34,679 nt of DNA, from contig CAJOQX010000246.1 of the NCBI GenBank assembly GCA_905236865.1, positions 1 through 34,679 of the forward strand, read 5' to 3'. Both the position numbers and the translations under genes were made by a program. The notes under the pieces are model-generated. The model searched no databases. It saw nothing but the letters and a program-made list of their open reading frames with translations, and was not told the origin of the DNA. Source of the DNA: Candidatus Rifleibacteriota bacterium (lineage in GTDB: Bacteria; Muiribacteriota; Ozemobacteria; Ozemobacterales; Ozemobacteraceae). This document shows, in pieces, positions 9,122-18,235 of this stretch. How positions within the stretch are numbered: position 1 is the first letter of the stretch; each line of letters begins with the position of its first letter.

Positions 9122-9484
9122 ATGGGAAAAACAATTTTAATAGTTGATGACGCAGCTTTTATGCGTATGATGATTAAAGACATTCTATCGAAGAACGGTT
9201 TTGATATTATTGGTGAAGCTCAAACAGGAAAAATCGCTGTTGAGCTTTATCAAAAACTCAAACCTGATTTGGTAACAATGGATATTACTATGCCAGAAAT
9301 GAATGGTATTGAAGCAGTTAAAGCCATAAAGAAGCTAGATCCATCCGCTAGAATCATTATGTGTAGTGCAATGGGACAGCAGGCAATGGTTATTGATGCT
9401 ATTCAAGCTGGTGCACGTGACTTTATTGTTAAACCATTCCAACCAAATCGTGTTATTGAAGCAGTTCAAAAAGCTCTTCGATAA
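9122..9484 (+). CDS. cheY: Chemotaxis response regulator CheY
   Basis: Single receiver domain: ILIVDDAAFMR, DLVTMDITMPEMNG, IIMCSAMGQ, DFIVKPF. Confidence 0.92.
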   Translation: MGKTILIVDDAAFMRMMIKDILSKNGFDIIGEAQTGKIAVELYQKLKPDLVTMDITMPEMNGIEAVKAIKKLDPSARIIMCSAMGQQAMVIDAIQAGARDFIVKPFQPNRVIEAVQKALR

Positions 9485-9501
9485 AAAGAGAAATAAAAAA
9501 A

Positions 9502-10350
9502 ATGAATAAGTCTTTAAAAATTTTTTTGCTGTACATATTTGTGTTTATGACAGAATTGTTCTGTTGCCAGACTGTTTTAGCAACAGATTCAGATGTAATT
9601 TCTTTACCAATAAATAATTCTAATGCGGCAAAAAAATATATAAAAGACACTAAAACAGAAGAAACAGAAGATTTCATTATCTCTTCAAATAAAATTAAAA
9701 TAAAAGAAGAATTTAATGATTCTGCGACAGATTCAAGTAAACTTGCCACAGTTGAAGAAACAAATCTTCAAACAGTTAATGCTTCTCAATATACAAATAC
9801 TATAGACGATGGATCTTTACCTCTTTTTTCAACAAGACCATCGAACGCTTCTGCGACAGGTTTTATTCCTTCTGCTAATGCAATGACTTCAACCCTAAGT
9901 CTGATAACTTCTTTAATAGGTATAATAATTATCGCACTTGCAATTTCTTGGTTTATTCAGAAAAAAACAGGTTTTGGTGCTAATAATTTTGGAAAAGTTC
10001 TAGGCATAATTCCACTAGATAATAGAAGATTAATCTATATTGTTTATGTCGCTGGTAAAATTATTGTGTTAGGAGTAACAGAAAGTAATATAAATTACCT
10101 TACTGAAATAACTGATAAAGACACAATAGATACCTATAAACTAAAATACAAATTGACTGCTACCGAACTAGACAAAAATTTTCCTTTTCCAACGACAACA
10201 GATACTAACAATAAACCAAACAACAACATAAACAAAAGCGAAGAAATAATCAAACTTGAAACAGAAAGAAAATCAGAACAAATTAAAAACGAAATAGAAG
10301 AAGAACGTTTAAGTCGTCAAGAACGTTTAAATAATCTCATTATTAAGTAA
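9502..10350 (+). CDS. fliO: Flagellar biosynthesis protein FliO
   Basis: Signal peptide, TM segment ALAISWFIQKK, then LGIIPLDNRRLIYIVYVAGKIIVLGVTESNINYLTEI; lies directly before fliP. Confidence 0.8.
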   Translation: MNKSLKIFLLYIFVFMTELFCCQTVLATDSDVISLPINNSNAAKKYIKDTKTEETEDFIISSNKIKIKEEFNDSATDSSKLATVEETNLQTVNASQYTNTIDDGSLPLFSTRPSNASATGFIPSANAMTSTLSLITSLIGIIIIALAISWFIQKKTGFGANNFGKVLGIIPLDNRRLIYIVYVAGKIIVLGVTESNINYLTEITDKDTIDTYKLKYKLTATELDKNFPFPTTTDTNNKPNNNINKSEEIIKLETERKSEQIKNEIEEERLSRQERLNNLIIK

Positions 10351-10363
10351 GAGAAATAGGGTA

Positions 10364-10399
10364 TTGACATATTTAAGTCAAATAGAGTAAATTTTCTAG
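10364..10399 (+). promoter_or_regulatory. Candidate promoter/operator upstream of fliP (TTGACA with TTGAC-N8-GTCAA inverted repeat)
   Basis: TTGACATATTTAAGTCAAATAGAGTAAATT; close relative of the sequence upstream of the 22647 lipoprotein gene. Confidence 0.35.
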
Positions 10400-10438
10400 A
10401 AAATTAGAATATTACTTAGGCAAATAAAAATCCATATT

Positions 10439-11299
10439 ATGCACCAATTTAGTAAAAAATCATTATTTTTGTATGTACACTTTTTTATAGTGATTTCATT
10501 TTTTTTACTCTTTGGTTCTGTATCGGCAAATGCACAACAATCAAGAGGAAATGCCAGAGTAAACATAAACGACAACACAAGAATAGACCGAACTCCCAAC
10601 GATAGCACACCTTTTCCAATACCTGCTATAACAATACAAGTTGACCCATCACGAGAAAGAAGTCAGATAGGAACAACATTACAAATATTAATTTTATTTA
10701 CAATTTTAAGTCTTGCACCATCTATTTTAATAATGATGACAAGCTTTACTCGTATTTTGATTGTTCTGAACTTTGTAAGGCGTGCATTAGGAACAAACAC
10801 AGAACCAAGTAACCAAATATTAATCGGTCTTGCTCTATTTATCACATTTTTTACGATGCACCCTGTCATAGACAGAGTTTACAATGAAGGAATAAAGCCA
10901 TACATCGACAGAGAAATAGATTATGTTGAGTGTTATAATCGCTCTATAAAACCTATCAGAACTTTTATGTTTAAACACGCTAGAGAAAAAGATTTACAGC
11001 TTTTTGCGGAAATGGAAGGTGCACCTAAACCCAATACCCGTGATGATTTCAGTACAATAGCCCTTATATCAGCATTTATAACAAGTGAATTAAGAACAGC
11101 TTTTCAGATGGGAGTTGTAATATATTTACCTTTTTTGGTCATAGATATGCTTGTATCAAGCGTGTTAATGGCAATGGGGATGATGATGCTCCCACCAGCT
11201 ATGATTTCTTTGCCTTTTAAGTTGTTGCTTTTTATACTGGTAGACGGTTGGAATCTTGTTATAAAATCTTTGGTAACTAGCATCGCAGGAGGAGGTTAA
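10439..11299 (+). CDS. fliP: Flagellar type III secretion protein FliP
   Basis: LSLAPSILIMMTSFTRILIVLNFVRRALGT...PSNQILIGLALFITFFTM...FLVIDMLVSSVLMAMGMMMLPP. Confidence 0.97.
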   Translation: MHQFSKKSLFLYVHFFIVISFFLLFGSVSANAQQSRGNARVNINDNTRIDRTPNDSTPFPIPAITIQVDPSRERSQIGTTLQILILFTILSLAPSILIMMTSFTRILIVLNFVRRALGTNTEPSNQILIGLALFITFFTMHPVIDRVYNEGIKPYIDREIDYVECYNRSIKPIRTFMFKHAREKDLQLFAEMEGAPKPNTRDDFSTIALISAFITSELRTAFQMGVVIYLPFLVIDMLVSSVLMAMGMMMLPPAMISLPFKLLLFILVDGWNLVIKSLVTSIAGGG

Positions 11300-11300
11300 T

Positions 11301-11573
11301 ATGAACGAATATGTTGTATTAGGACTATTAAAAGAAACATTCTGGATTTGTATATTATTGACCACACCAGTTCTGCTCATTGGTATGTGCGTTGGTATTC
11401 TTATAAGTATAATACAAACAGCCACATCTATACAAGAACAGAGTTTAAGCACTGTACCCAAACTAATAATCACAATTTTATCTATAATGGGAATGTCAAA
11501 ATGGATGCTTGGTTATATGATTGACTTTGCCACTAGATTATTAGGTTCTTTAAATACTTATGCTGCGATGTAG
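11301..11573 (+). CDS. fliQ: Flagellar type III secretion protein FliQ
   Basis: 90 aa with two TM helices; VGILISIIQTATSIQEQSLSTVPKL; lies between fliP and fliR. Confidence 0.95.
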   Translation: MNEYVVLGLLKETFWICILLTTPVLLIGMCVGILISIIQTATSIQEQSLSTVPKLIITILSIMGMSKWMLGYMIDFATRLLGSLNTYAAM

Positions 11574-11592
11574 CAGAGTATAAATAAGCATT

Positions 11593-12378
11593 ATGACGGA
11601 AGCCGCTTTTTTAAATGGAGTAGGATTATTCCTTATTTCGCTAGTGCGTTTTAGCGGTTTTTTTCTTATCACTCCTGTTTATTCAGACAACTTAGCCCCA
11701 ACAAGAGTCAAAGCTGGACTTAGTGCTCTTTGTGCACTTTTAATAGTTCCTCATTTGATGGCAACTACTAAGCTACCAAATTTAAGTATTTTTGGATATG
11801 GAATAATGGCTGTTAGAGAGCTAATTCTAGGTTTTATGCTTGGTTTTGTCGTATTGTTCATGAGTTCCTGTTTGAGATTTGGCGGAAACATTATCGGTAT
11901 GCAAATAGGTTTTTCGTTTGCCCAAGTAGCCGATCCTGGTTCTAACCAAAGTGTTGGGCTTATCTCAGAAATATTGCAGTTATCTAGTTCATTACTCTTT
12001 TTATTTTTCAATGGTCATTTAATCTTACTGCGTGCTTTGTTTCAGAGCTTTTCAATGGTCTCCCCTGCAGGACTAGTTTTAACAAATGGGGTTATAGAAG
12101 AAATACTATTATATAGCAGAATGATTTTTATCTGCGGTTTACAAATATCTATGCCTATTATATCTGTAATTTTAGTTAGCGATGTGGCATTAGGTCTTAT
12201 TGCTAGAACTGTCCCCAAAATGAATGTATTCCAATTAGGATTTGCAGTAAAAGTAATAGGTGGATTTATTGTTATCTATTTCTTCATTTATTCTCTTGCA
12301 GATGTAATCAGATCTCTATTAGAAGCAAGCTTAGATGAAGCAATGCTACTTTTAAAGCATTTAAACGGAACACCATGA
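11593..12378 (+). CDS. fliR: Flagellar type III secretion protein FliR
   Basis: Multi-TM protein: LVRFSGFFLITPVYSDNLAPTRVKAGLSALCALLIVP; RELILGFMLGF; GNIIGMQIGFSFAQVADP. Confidence 0.95.
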   Translation: MTEAAFLNGVGLFLISLVRFSGFFLITPVYSDNLAPTRVKAGLSALCALLIVPHLMATTKLPNLSIFGYGIMAVRELILGFMLGFVVLFMSSCLRFGGNIIGMQIGFSFAQVADPGSNQSVGLISEILQLSSSLLFLFFNGHLILLRALFQSFSMVSPAGLVLTNGVIEEILLYSRMIFICGLQISMPIISVILVSDVALGLIARTVPKMNVFQLGFAVKVIGGFIVIYFFIYSLADVIRSLLEASLDEAMLLLKHLNGTP

Positions 12379-13508
12379 GTGAAGAATCATATTTAAATAA
12401 GTACAATAACTATATTAAAGTTTCAGAAATACCTTTTGACTTGCAAATGTTTGCAGGTGAAAAGACAGAAGAAGCTACCGACAAACGTAAAGAAGAGGCT
12501 ACAAAAGAAGGTAACGTAGCAAAATCGCAAGATTTAGGCTCTGTAATCATATTGTTAGCTGGTTTTATGATGCTTAATTCTTACGGGGAAAAAATATTCA
12601 ATCATTGTGCCAATTTTATGCGTTATTCCTTCACCCAAACACTAGTTACAAATATTGCTTTTGGCGAGGCTATAGATATTTTTACACAATTTATAATTGT
12701 TGTATTAAATGTAATTTTACCTTTTATGATTGTAATAGTTATTGCTGGAGTTATAGCCAATGTTCTTCAAGTAGGCTTTCTTTTCAGATTTGACCCAATG
12801 ACTCCTAATTTTGACAGAATGAACCCTGTTTCAAATATTCAAAATATGTTTTCATGGAAGATGGTAGCAGAATTAGTAAAATCAATTTTAAAAATACTTA
12901 TAGTAGCATATATTCCATATTCAACCATAAAAGAAAGATTGGCTGAATTTGTAGGCTTTTTAAAAGCAAATCCAATGCCTTCTTTTGGAACAATGCTAGA
13001 AGTTTGTTATACAATGGCGATAAAAATCATTATAATCTTCTTGATACTTGCTATAGCAGACTATTATTTTCAGAAATGGCGACACGAAGAAGGTTTGAAA
13101 ATGTCTAAAGAAGACATAAAAGAAGAACATAAACAATCTGAAGGAGACCCTCACGTTAAACAAAAAATACGTGAACGACAGCGTCAAGCTTCCCAACGCC
13201 GTCAGATGGATGAAGTACCAAAAGCAACTGTTGTTGTTACAAACCCAACTCATATTGCTGTCGCAATCAAGTATATTCCAAATGAAACCCCAGCCCCTTT
13301 AATTGTAGCAATGGGAGCAGATTTACTAGCAAAAAAGATTAAAGAGATTGCTCGCGAAAACAATGTTCCAATAGTTGAAAATAAACCTTTAGCAAGAGAA
13401 TTATACAAGAAAGCTACAGTAGGAGATGAAATTCCTCAAGAACTCTGGACAGCAGTAGCTGAAATACTTGCTCAAATTTTCAAAAATAAACAACAAAGAG
13501 CTGCGTAA
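12375..13508 (+). CDS. flhB: Flagellar type III secretion protein FlhB
   Basis: FAGEKTEEATDKRKEEATKEGNVAKSQDL; autocleavage NPTH motif (VVTNPTHIAVAIKY); ATGA overlap with fliR. Confidence 0.97.
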   Translation: MSEESYLNKYNNYIKVSEIPFDLQMFAGEKTEEATDKRKEEATKEGNVAKSQDLGSVIILLAGFMMLNSYGEKIFNHCANFMRYSFTQTLVTNIAFGEAIDIFTQFIIVVLNVILPFMIVIVIAGVIANVLQVGFLFRFDPMTPNFDRMNPVSNIQNMFSWKMVAELVKSILKILIVAYIPYSTIKERLAEFVGFLKANPMPSFGTMLEVCYTMAIKIIIIFLILAIADYYFQKWRHEEGLKMSKEDIKEEHKQSEGDPHVKQKIRERQRQASQRRQMDEVPKATVVVTNPTHIAVAIKYIPNETPAPLIVAMGADLLAKKIKEIARENNVPIVENKPLARELYKKATVGDEIPQELWTAVAEILAQIFKNKQQRAA

Positions 13509-13585
13509 GGTGAGAGAGGAGAGGAGAGGAGAGGAGAGGTGGTAAGTGGTAGGTGGTAAGTGGTAGGTGGTAGGTGGTAAGTAAA
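13509..13585 (+). repeat. Heptamer array downstream of flhB (ggtgaga/gaggaga/ggagagg/agaggag/aggtggt/aagtggt...)
   Basis: Eleven 7-mers in register starting the base after the flhB stop codon. Confidence 0.85.
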
Positions 13586-13715
13586 AATGGCTGAAAGCAT
13601 TATTAAGATGAAAGATGATATGTGAGAACAAAAAAAATTTATTTTTCATTAAGATTTTTAAAACTTCTGTCGATTGTTTTGTGAAATTACTTATCTTATC
13701 AGGAGGGAATGATTC

Positions 13716-14780
13716 TTGAAGCGCTTCTTTTTTATCGCAGGAATGATGATTATAGGACTAGCTAGTCAATCTGGTGCCGCTATTTATTCCTACAGAGATG
13801 AACAGGGGCGATTGTTTTTAACAGACAGTCCTCCTAATAAAAAATATAAAATAGTAGTAACTAGCAAGAAAGAAAGCGAAGCACTCAACACTCCATCTTC
13901 AATTAATCCAACATCTTTGCCTTCTTCTGCAAGTCAAAAGTTTTTGCTTTCAAGTGATGAATCTTTTAGTGAATATATAAACGAAGCAGCAAATATTCAT
14001 GGTGTCGATCCATACCTTATTAAATCTGTAATTAAGGTAGAATCTGATTTTGACCCTGATGTAACATCTTCTAAAGGTGCTCAAGGCTTAATGCAGCTTA
14101 TTCCTTCAACCGCAAAAACTGTCGGTTGTTCAGATCCTTTTGATGCTAGAGAAAATATTCTCGGTGGCTCAAATTACCTTAGAATGTTGTTAAAACGTTT
14201 TGATGGAAATATTGATTATGCTCTAGCCGCATACAATGCTGGACCTGGTAATGTAGAAAAATATAAAGGAATTCCACCATTTAGAGAAACCAAGAATTAT
14301 GTTCGCAAAGTAAAACACTATTATAAACAATACGCTTCTTCAGGCAATTCCACAAAAAAAGGGAAAAAATCTGAAAATAAATCAAGAACAATCCCAACTA
14401 TTCATTCGGATTTAAATTTAAAACTTACAAAAGCTTATGAGAAATTTAATGCTGGTGATATAGATGGGGCTATGAGCTGTTATAGAGATATTTTAAACAT
14501 TTACCCCAAAAACACCCAAGCCTTATATAATCTTGCCTGTTTGCTTGATATGGAGCGATGTTACGATGAAGCAATAGATGTATATAAAGCATCATTAAAA
14601 CAAGATCCTTTTCTTGACAAAGCGTTGTATAATATGGCTGTAATATATGAACGAATTGGAATGAATTCGGAAGCAATCAAAACTTGGAAAAAATACGTTC
14701 AAGTAACAAAAGACGAAGATAAGATAGTTATGGCAGAAAAATTTATCCAAGAATTAAAAGAATATGCTTCTTTGAATTGA
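13716..14780 (+). CDS. Lytic transglycosylase (SLT) with N-terminal DUF4124-like segment and C-terminal TPRs
   Basis: TTG start after aggaggga; signal peptide; YSYRDEQGRLFLTDSPP; HGVDPYLIKSVIKVESDFDPDVTSSKGAQGLMQLIPSTA...YALAAYNAGPGNVEKY; TPR motifs near the C-terminus. Confidence 0.88.
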   Translation: MKRFFFIAGMMIIGLASQSGAAIYSYRDEQGRLFLTDSPPNKKYKIVVTSKKESEALNTPSSINPTSLPSSASQKFLLSSDESFSEYINEAANIHGVDPYLIKSVIKVESDFDPDVTSSKGAQGLMQLIPSTAKTVGCSDPFDARENILGGSNYLRMLLKRFDGNIDYALAAYNAGPGNVEKYKGIPPFRETKNYVRKVKHYYKQYASSGNSTKKGKKSENKSRTIPTIHSDLNLKLTKAYEKFNAGDIDGAMSCYRDILNIYPKNTQALYNLACLLDMERCYDEAIDVYKASLKQDPFLDKALYNMAVIYERIGMNSEAIKTWKKYVQVTKDEDKIVMAEKFIQELKEYASLN

Positions 14781-14793
14781 TAGGGGTTTTGAC

Positions 14794-15171
14794 GTGGCCA
14801 CAAAAGGAAGAACACTTTTTGAAAAATTAATTTACGTAGGAATAGCCACATTCTTTTTGTGGCCATTCGTTCAGCTTTGGTCTATTAAGGCTATACCTTT
14901 AGTCAATTCTGACACACATCTAAGAGCTTCAGTTGCTCTTGAAAATTTGATGGAAAGTGCATTAGAGCGTTCATTTGAAGCTTCTGGCTATTCTGAAAAT
15001 TACAAACCATTATCTGGTTATGAAGATATTTCGCTTATGGGCAAAGTAGAAGCATTACCAGTTAATGAATTTCCAGATTGTCTTTTACTAAGAGCACAAG
15101 TTAAATGGGGCAGTTTCCCTTTTAGTAAAACATTGAGTCTTGAATATTTAAAGTCGAGGACAAGACCATGA
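14794..15171 (+). CDS. Pseudopilin-like protein (GspI-like position)
   Basis: N-terminus KG|RTLFEKLIYVGIATFFLWPF has a prepilin-peptidase-like G^XXXXE motif plus hydrophobic helix. Confidence 0.55.
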   Translation: MATKGRTLFEKLIYVGIATFFLWPFVQLWSIKAIPLVNSDTHLRASVALENLMESALERSFEASGYSENYKPLSGYEDISLMGKVEALPVNEFPDCLLLRAQVKWGSFPFSKTLSLEYLKSRTRP

Positions 15172-15689
15172 AGAATAAAAGCGGATTAAGCGTTTGGGAA
15201 ATAATTTTATTTACAATCTTTTTAGCAATAGCTTGTGGCTCTTCGTTTTTTTTCTTTTTTATAAACTCATCTGATGTTCGCAAAGCTCAACAAAAATACG
15301 AATGGGTTTACGACATAAACGAAATGCTAGACGAAGTTTGCAGCGAAATATCCAATTCTATCTATTTAGATTCTCCATTTATCGGTGAATCTAAAGAATG
15401 TTTTTACTATTCACCTGTTGATCCATCAAAATTAGAAATAGGAAAAGATTTGGAAGGTTTTATTTTTGAAAACGGCAAATTAAACTATTTGATGAAAGAT
15501 GGTCGTCCAACAACAAAACGATTTGGTAGATTTTCCAACCCATTAGTAGCCTATTGTTCAGATGGAAAATTTGTAAGATTATCTGCTTCACAATTAGAAT
15601 TGAGTTTTAAAGCACAAAACCCAAGTTCAAATTCTGGAAATCAAGAAACAAAAACTTTTAAAAGAATAATAAATTTGAGGAACCAGTGA
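15168..15689 (+). CDS. Pseudopilin-like protein (GspJ-like)
   Basis: N-terminus KSG|LSVWEIILFTIFLAIACGSSFFFFF has a class III G^XXXXE signal; overlaps both neighbours. Confidence 0.6.
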   Translation: MKNKSGLSVWEIILFTIFLAIACGSSFFFFFINSSDVRKAQQKYEWVYDINEMLDEVCSEISNSIYLDSPFIGESKECFYYSPVDPSKLEIGKDLEGFIFENGKLNYLMKDGRPTTKRFGRFSNPLVAYCSDGKFVRLSASQLELSFKAQNPSSNSGNQETKTFKRIINLRNQ

Positions 15690-17461
15690 TGGACACAATT
15701 ACACAAAAAAAACAATCTCTGATTCCTATAGCCGTAATGGTAGGATTCACTTTTTTATTGCTTCTTTCTTTGTTATTCAAAGTTTATCGAGCTGACAGAG
15801 ACTTAGGTCATCTTCGCAGTCAGAAATATCAAGCTAGACTAGCAGCAGAATCAGGGATAAATTTTGCTATAACCAAAATGTGTGAAAGTATAAGAACTTC
15901 TGACAGACCAGTAAATCCAGAAGTTCTTACTCCAATGTTTTTTGAAGATAAAATTGAAATAGATAAGTGGATTACTTTCGGAATAAAAACCCATTCTTCT
16001 TTTAGGGTAAGTTCTATTAGAAAACTTTATCTTGATGATGATGAAAAAACTACTTTAATAGATGAAAGCCAACAGTATCAAATCATTGTCGAAGGCAAAA
16101 GCGGAAAACACATATATTCTACAGCCGCAATTGTTCAACTTTATGATTTGGCAAAAACCTTTGGTGTTTTCCAAAGTTTAGATGAATACTACTATGGTAA
16201 ACCTTTATTGCCATACATTGCCGCTTATGGTTCTTTTAATGAATTTTATAAAGCCAATTCTTCTTTCTTTGAATCTGGTCAGATAACAAATCAAGGAAAA
16301 ATATTAGATCCAAAACTATTAGTTAAAATGTACGAACCTAATGGTAAATCTCCATTTATCACGCCAGCTGAAAAACTTATAAAAGAAAATTACGGAATGT
16401 TCTTCAACAGAAGTGGAGTATCTCCATGCAATGGTCCGTTATATTGTAGTTTACCCATAATAGTTGACAATCATTCATTCAACGCCCCTGCTCAGACAGC
16501 TCTTTATTTTTACAGAAGACCAAATACAAGACCAGTATTAAAAGGTCTTAACACAGAACGAAATATGAATTCTAGTCCAAGAATTCAACATACTTCTGGA
16601 AATATTGAAGAACGAAACCTAACAAGATATTTTGTTGACCGTGATTCAATAAAATATTCTTCTTTTATTCCTTCTTGGAAACCAGATATTGACCATTTAA
16701 GGAAATTCTGTAAAAATCGTGGTATTTATATAGATTCTGAAGGGAAAGGTTTTCTAAATGGACAACCTATAGATATTGACTACCACCCAGGTATGGTTAC
16801 TCTTTATTCAGATAGCTATTTAACAGCAAATTCTGCTACATTAGAACAGGATGAGCTTAAAGATGAAAAATACATTGTATTAGCTAGCGATGTTAAATAC
16901 GGTGGTTATAACAACATTGACAGCGGTAATTTAAACGGCGCTAGAATTATTTTTTCAGAACGTTCTGTTTACATCAGAGGTGAAATAGGAACAGATTTAG
17001 TTATAGTTACACCAGGTCATATATTTATTACAGGACCAACAAATATAGATTCAAACCTAAATCTATTTTTGGTTGCAGCTCAAGGAACAGCCATTTCTAC
17101 AGTCGATTTGGAAGAAGTAATAAAAAACAAAAATCCTTCTTTTGCTTTTATCGATGCTGTTAGAATATGGAATATCAGAGCTATAATATACAAACCAGGA
17201 GCAGGAATATATTCTTCAGCTTCTCTAGCAAAATCTAATGATGGAAAAACAAGAATTAACTTCAGAGGTGTAATTGGTGGAAGAAGTCTTAAATTACACA
17301 TTACTGGTTCTTGCATCGGTGGAAATCTGCAAAGATGGCTAGATAACACAGAAACTAATTCTTTAGTTATAGACCATGACCCATCGTCTGCACAGCGTCT
17401 TGCCGTATCTCCTGTTACAGCTAATATATTAAGAATTAGGACAAGACCAGTAAAACTTTAA
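15686..17461 (+). CDS. Large pseudopilin-like protein (GspK/PilX-like)
   Basis: N-terminal hydrophobic helix (LIPIAVMVGFTFLLLLSLLF), then RLAAESGINFAITKM typical of PilX/GspK; start overlaps the preceding gene. Confidence 0.55.
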   Translation: MMDTITQKKQSLIPIAVMVGFTFLLLLSLLFKVYRADRDLGHLRSQKYQARLAAESGINFAITKMCESIRTSDRPVNPEVLTPMFFEDKIEIDKWITFGIKTHSSFRVSSIRKLYLDDDEKTTLIDESQQYQIIVEGKSGKHIYSTAAIVQLYDLAKTFGVFQSLDEYYYGKPLLPYIAAYGSFNEFYKANSSFFESGQITNQGKILDPKLLVKMYEPNGKSPFITPAEKLIKENYGMFFNRSGVSPCNGPLYCSLPIIVDNHSFNAPAQTALYFYRRPNTRPVLKGLNTERNMNSSPRIQHTSGNIEERNLTRYFVDRDSIKYSSFIPSWKPDIDHLRKFCKNRGIYIDSEGKGFLNGQPIDIDYHPGMVTLYSDSYLTANSATLEQDELKDEKYIVLASDVKYGGYNNIDSGNLNGARIIFSERSVYIRGEIGTDLVIVTPGHIFITGPTNIDSNLNLFLVAAQGTAISTVDLEEVIKNKNPSFAFIDAVRIWNIRAIIYKPGAGIYSSASLAKSNDGKTRINFRGVIGGRSLKLHITGSCIGGNLQRWLDNTETNSLVIDHDPSSAQRLAVSPVTANILRIRTRPVKL

Positions 17462-17480
17462 TGAAGCTAAAGCTTATTAG

Positions 17481-17543
17481 TAAGTGATAGGTGATAGGTG
17501 ATAGGTGATTGGTGATTGGTGTTAGGGGGTAGGTGATTGGTAT
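17481..17543 (+). repeat. Heptamer array (taagtga/taggtga x3/ttggtga/ttggtgt/taggggg/taggtga/ttggtat) ending in the yggS ATG
   Basis: Nine 7-mers in register; the last unit overlaps the ATG at 17542. Confidence 0.9.
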
Positions 17544-18222
17544 GGCTTTAAAAGAAAATCTTGAAAAAATAACGAAACAAATTTCTAATAGCATAATAAA
17601 CTCTGGTCGAAAAGAGGGTTCTGTTAAATTATTAGCAGTATCAAAAACCGTTGACTGCAACAAAATACAAGAAATGTTCAATCTTGGTCAGAGAGATTTT
17701 GGTGAAAACAGGCCACAAGTTTTACGTGATAAAGCAAAAGAACTTTCCAATCTTCCCATAAACTGGCATTTTATAGGGCATTTACAAAATAACAAGATAA
17801 AATACGTATATCCAATAGCTACTCTTGTTCACTCAATCGATAGACGAGAATTATTAGATGAGTTTGTCGAATGGGCAAAAAAAACAGGTCGAAAATGTCC
17901 TGTATTGTTAGAAGTTCATATTTCTAGGGAAGAAGCCAAACAAGGCTTTGATGTTGATGAAATCCTAACAGTGATAAAAGACTATAGAAACAATGAATAT
18001 CTTGACATTAAGGGATTAATGGGAATGGCACCGCTAGAAGGTGATGAAGCTATTGTTAAATCATGTTTCAAAGAATTAAAAGATTTGTTTGACAAAAGCA
18101 AAGAACTAGAAGGTCCAGCTTACAAAGCCCAAGAATTATCTATGGGTATGTCTGGCGATTTTCCAATAGCAATAGCAGAAGGAGCTACTATTGTAAGAAT
18201 AGGAACAGCTTTATTTCACTAA
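17542..18222 (+). CDS. yggS: YggS family PLP-binding protein (PLP homeostasis)
   Basis: KLLAVSKTVDCNKIQEMFNLGQRDFGENRPQ...WHFIGHLQNNKIKY...GLMGMAPL...LSMGMSGDFPIAIAEGATIVRIGTALF. Confidence 0.95.
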   Translation: MALKENLEKITKQISNSIINSGRKEGSVKLLAVSKTVDCNKIQEMFNLGQRDFGENRPQVLRDKAKELSNLPINWHFIGHLQNNKIKYVYPIATLVHSIDRRELLDEFVEWAKKTGRKCPVLLEVHISREEAKQGFDVDEILTVIKDYRNNEYLDIKGLMGMAPLEGDEAIVKSCFKELKDLFDKSKELEGPAYKAQELSMGMSGDFPIAIAEGATIVRIGTALFH

Positions 18223-18235
18223 TCTGCTCTAGTAG

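Noticed and set aside
13509-13585. CRISPR array possibility for the short repeats
   Set aside because: Units are 7 bp with no unique spacers and no cas genes; tandem microsatellite instead.
13401-13649. Minus-strand ORF with TTYHLPPTTYHL repeats
   Set aside because: Translation of the heptamer array; typical spurious repeat ORF.
15156-17461. Shared 'RTRP' C-termini of the 14794 and 15686 pseudopilin-like proteins (aggacaagacca in DNA)
   Set aside because: Only ~12 nt identical; could be chance, with no supporting third copy.
17436-17681. Minus-strand ORF with ITYPLTPITNHLSPITYHL
   Set aside because: Same cause: heptamer array upstream of yggS read in antisense.
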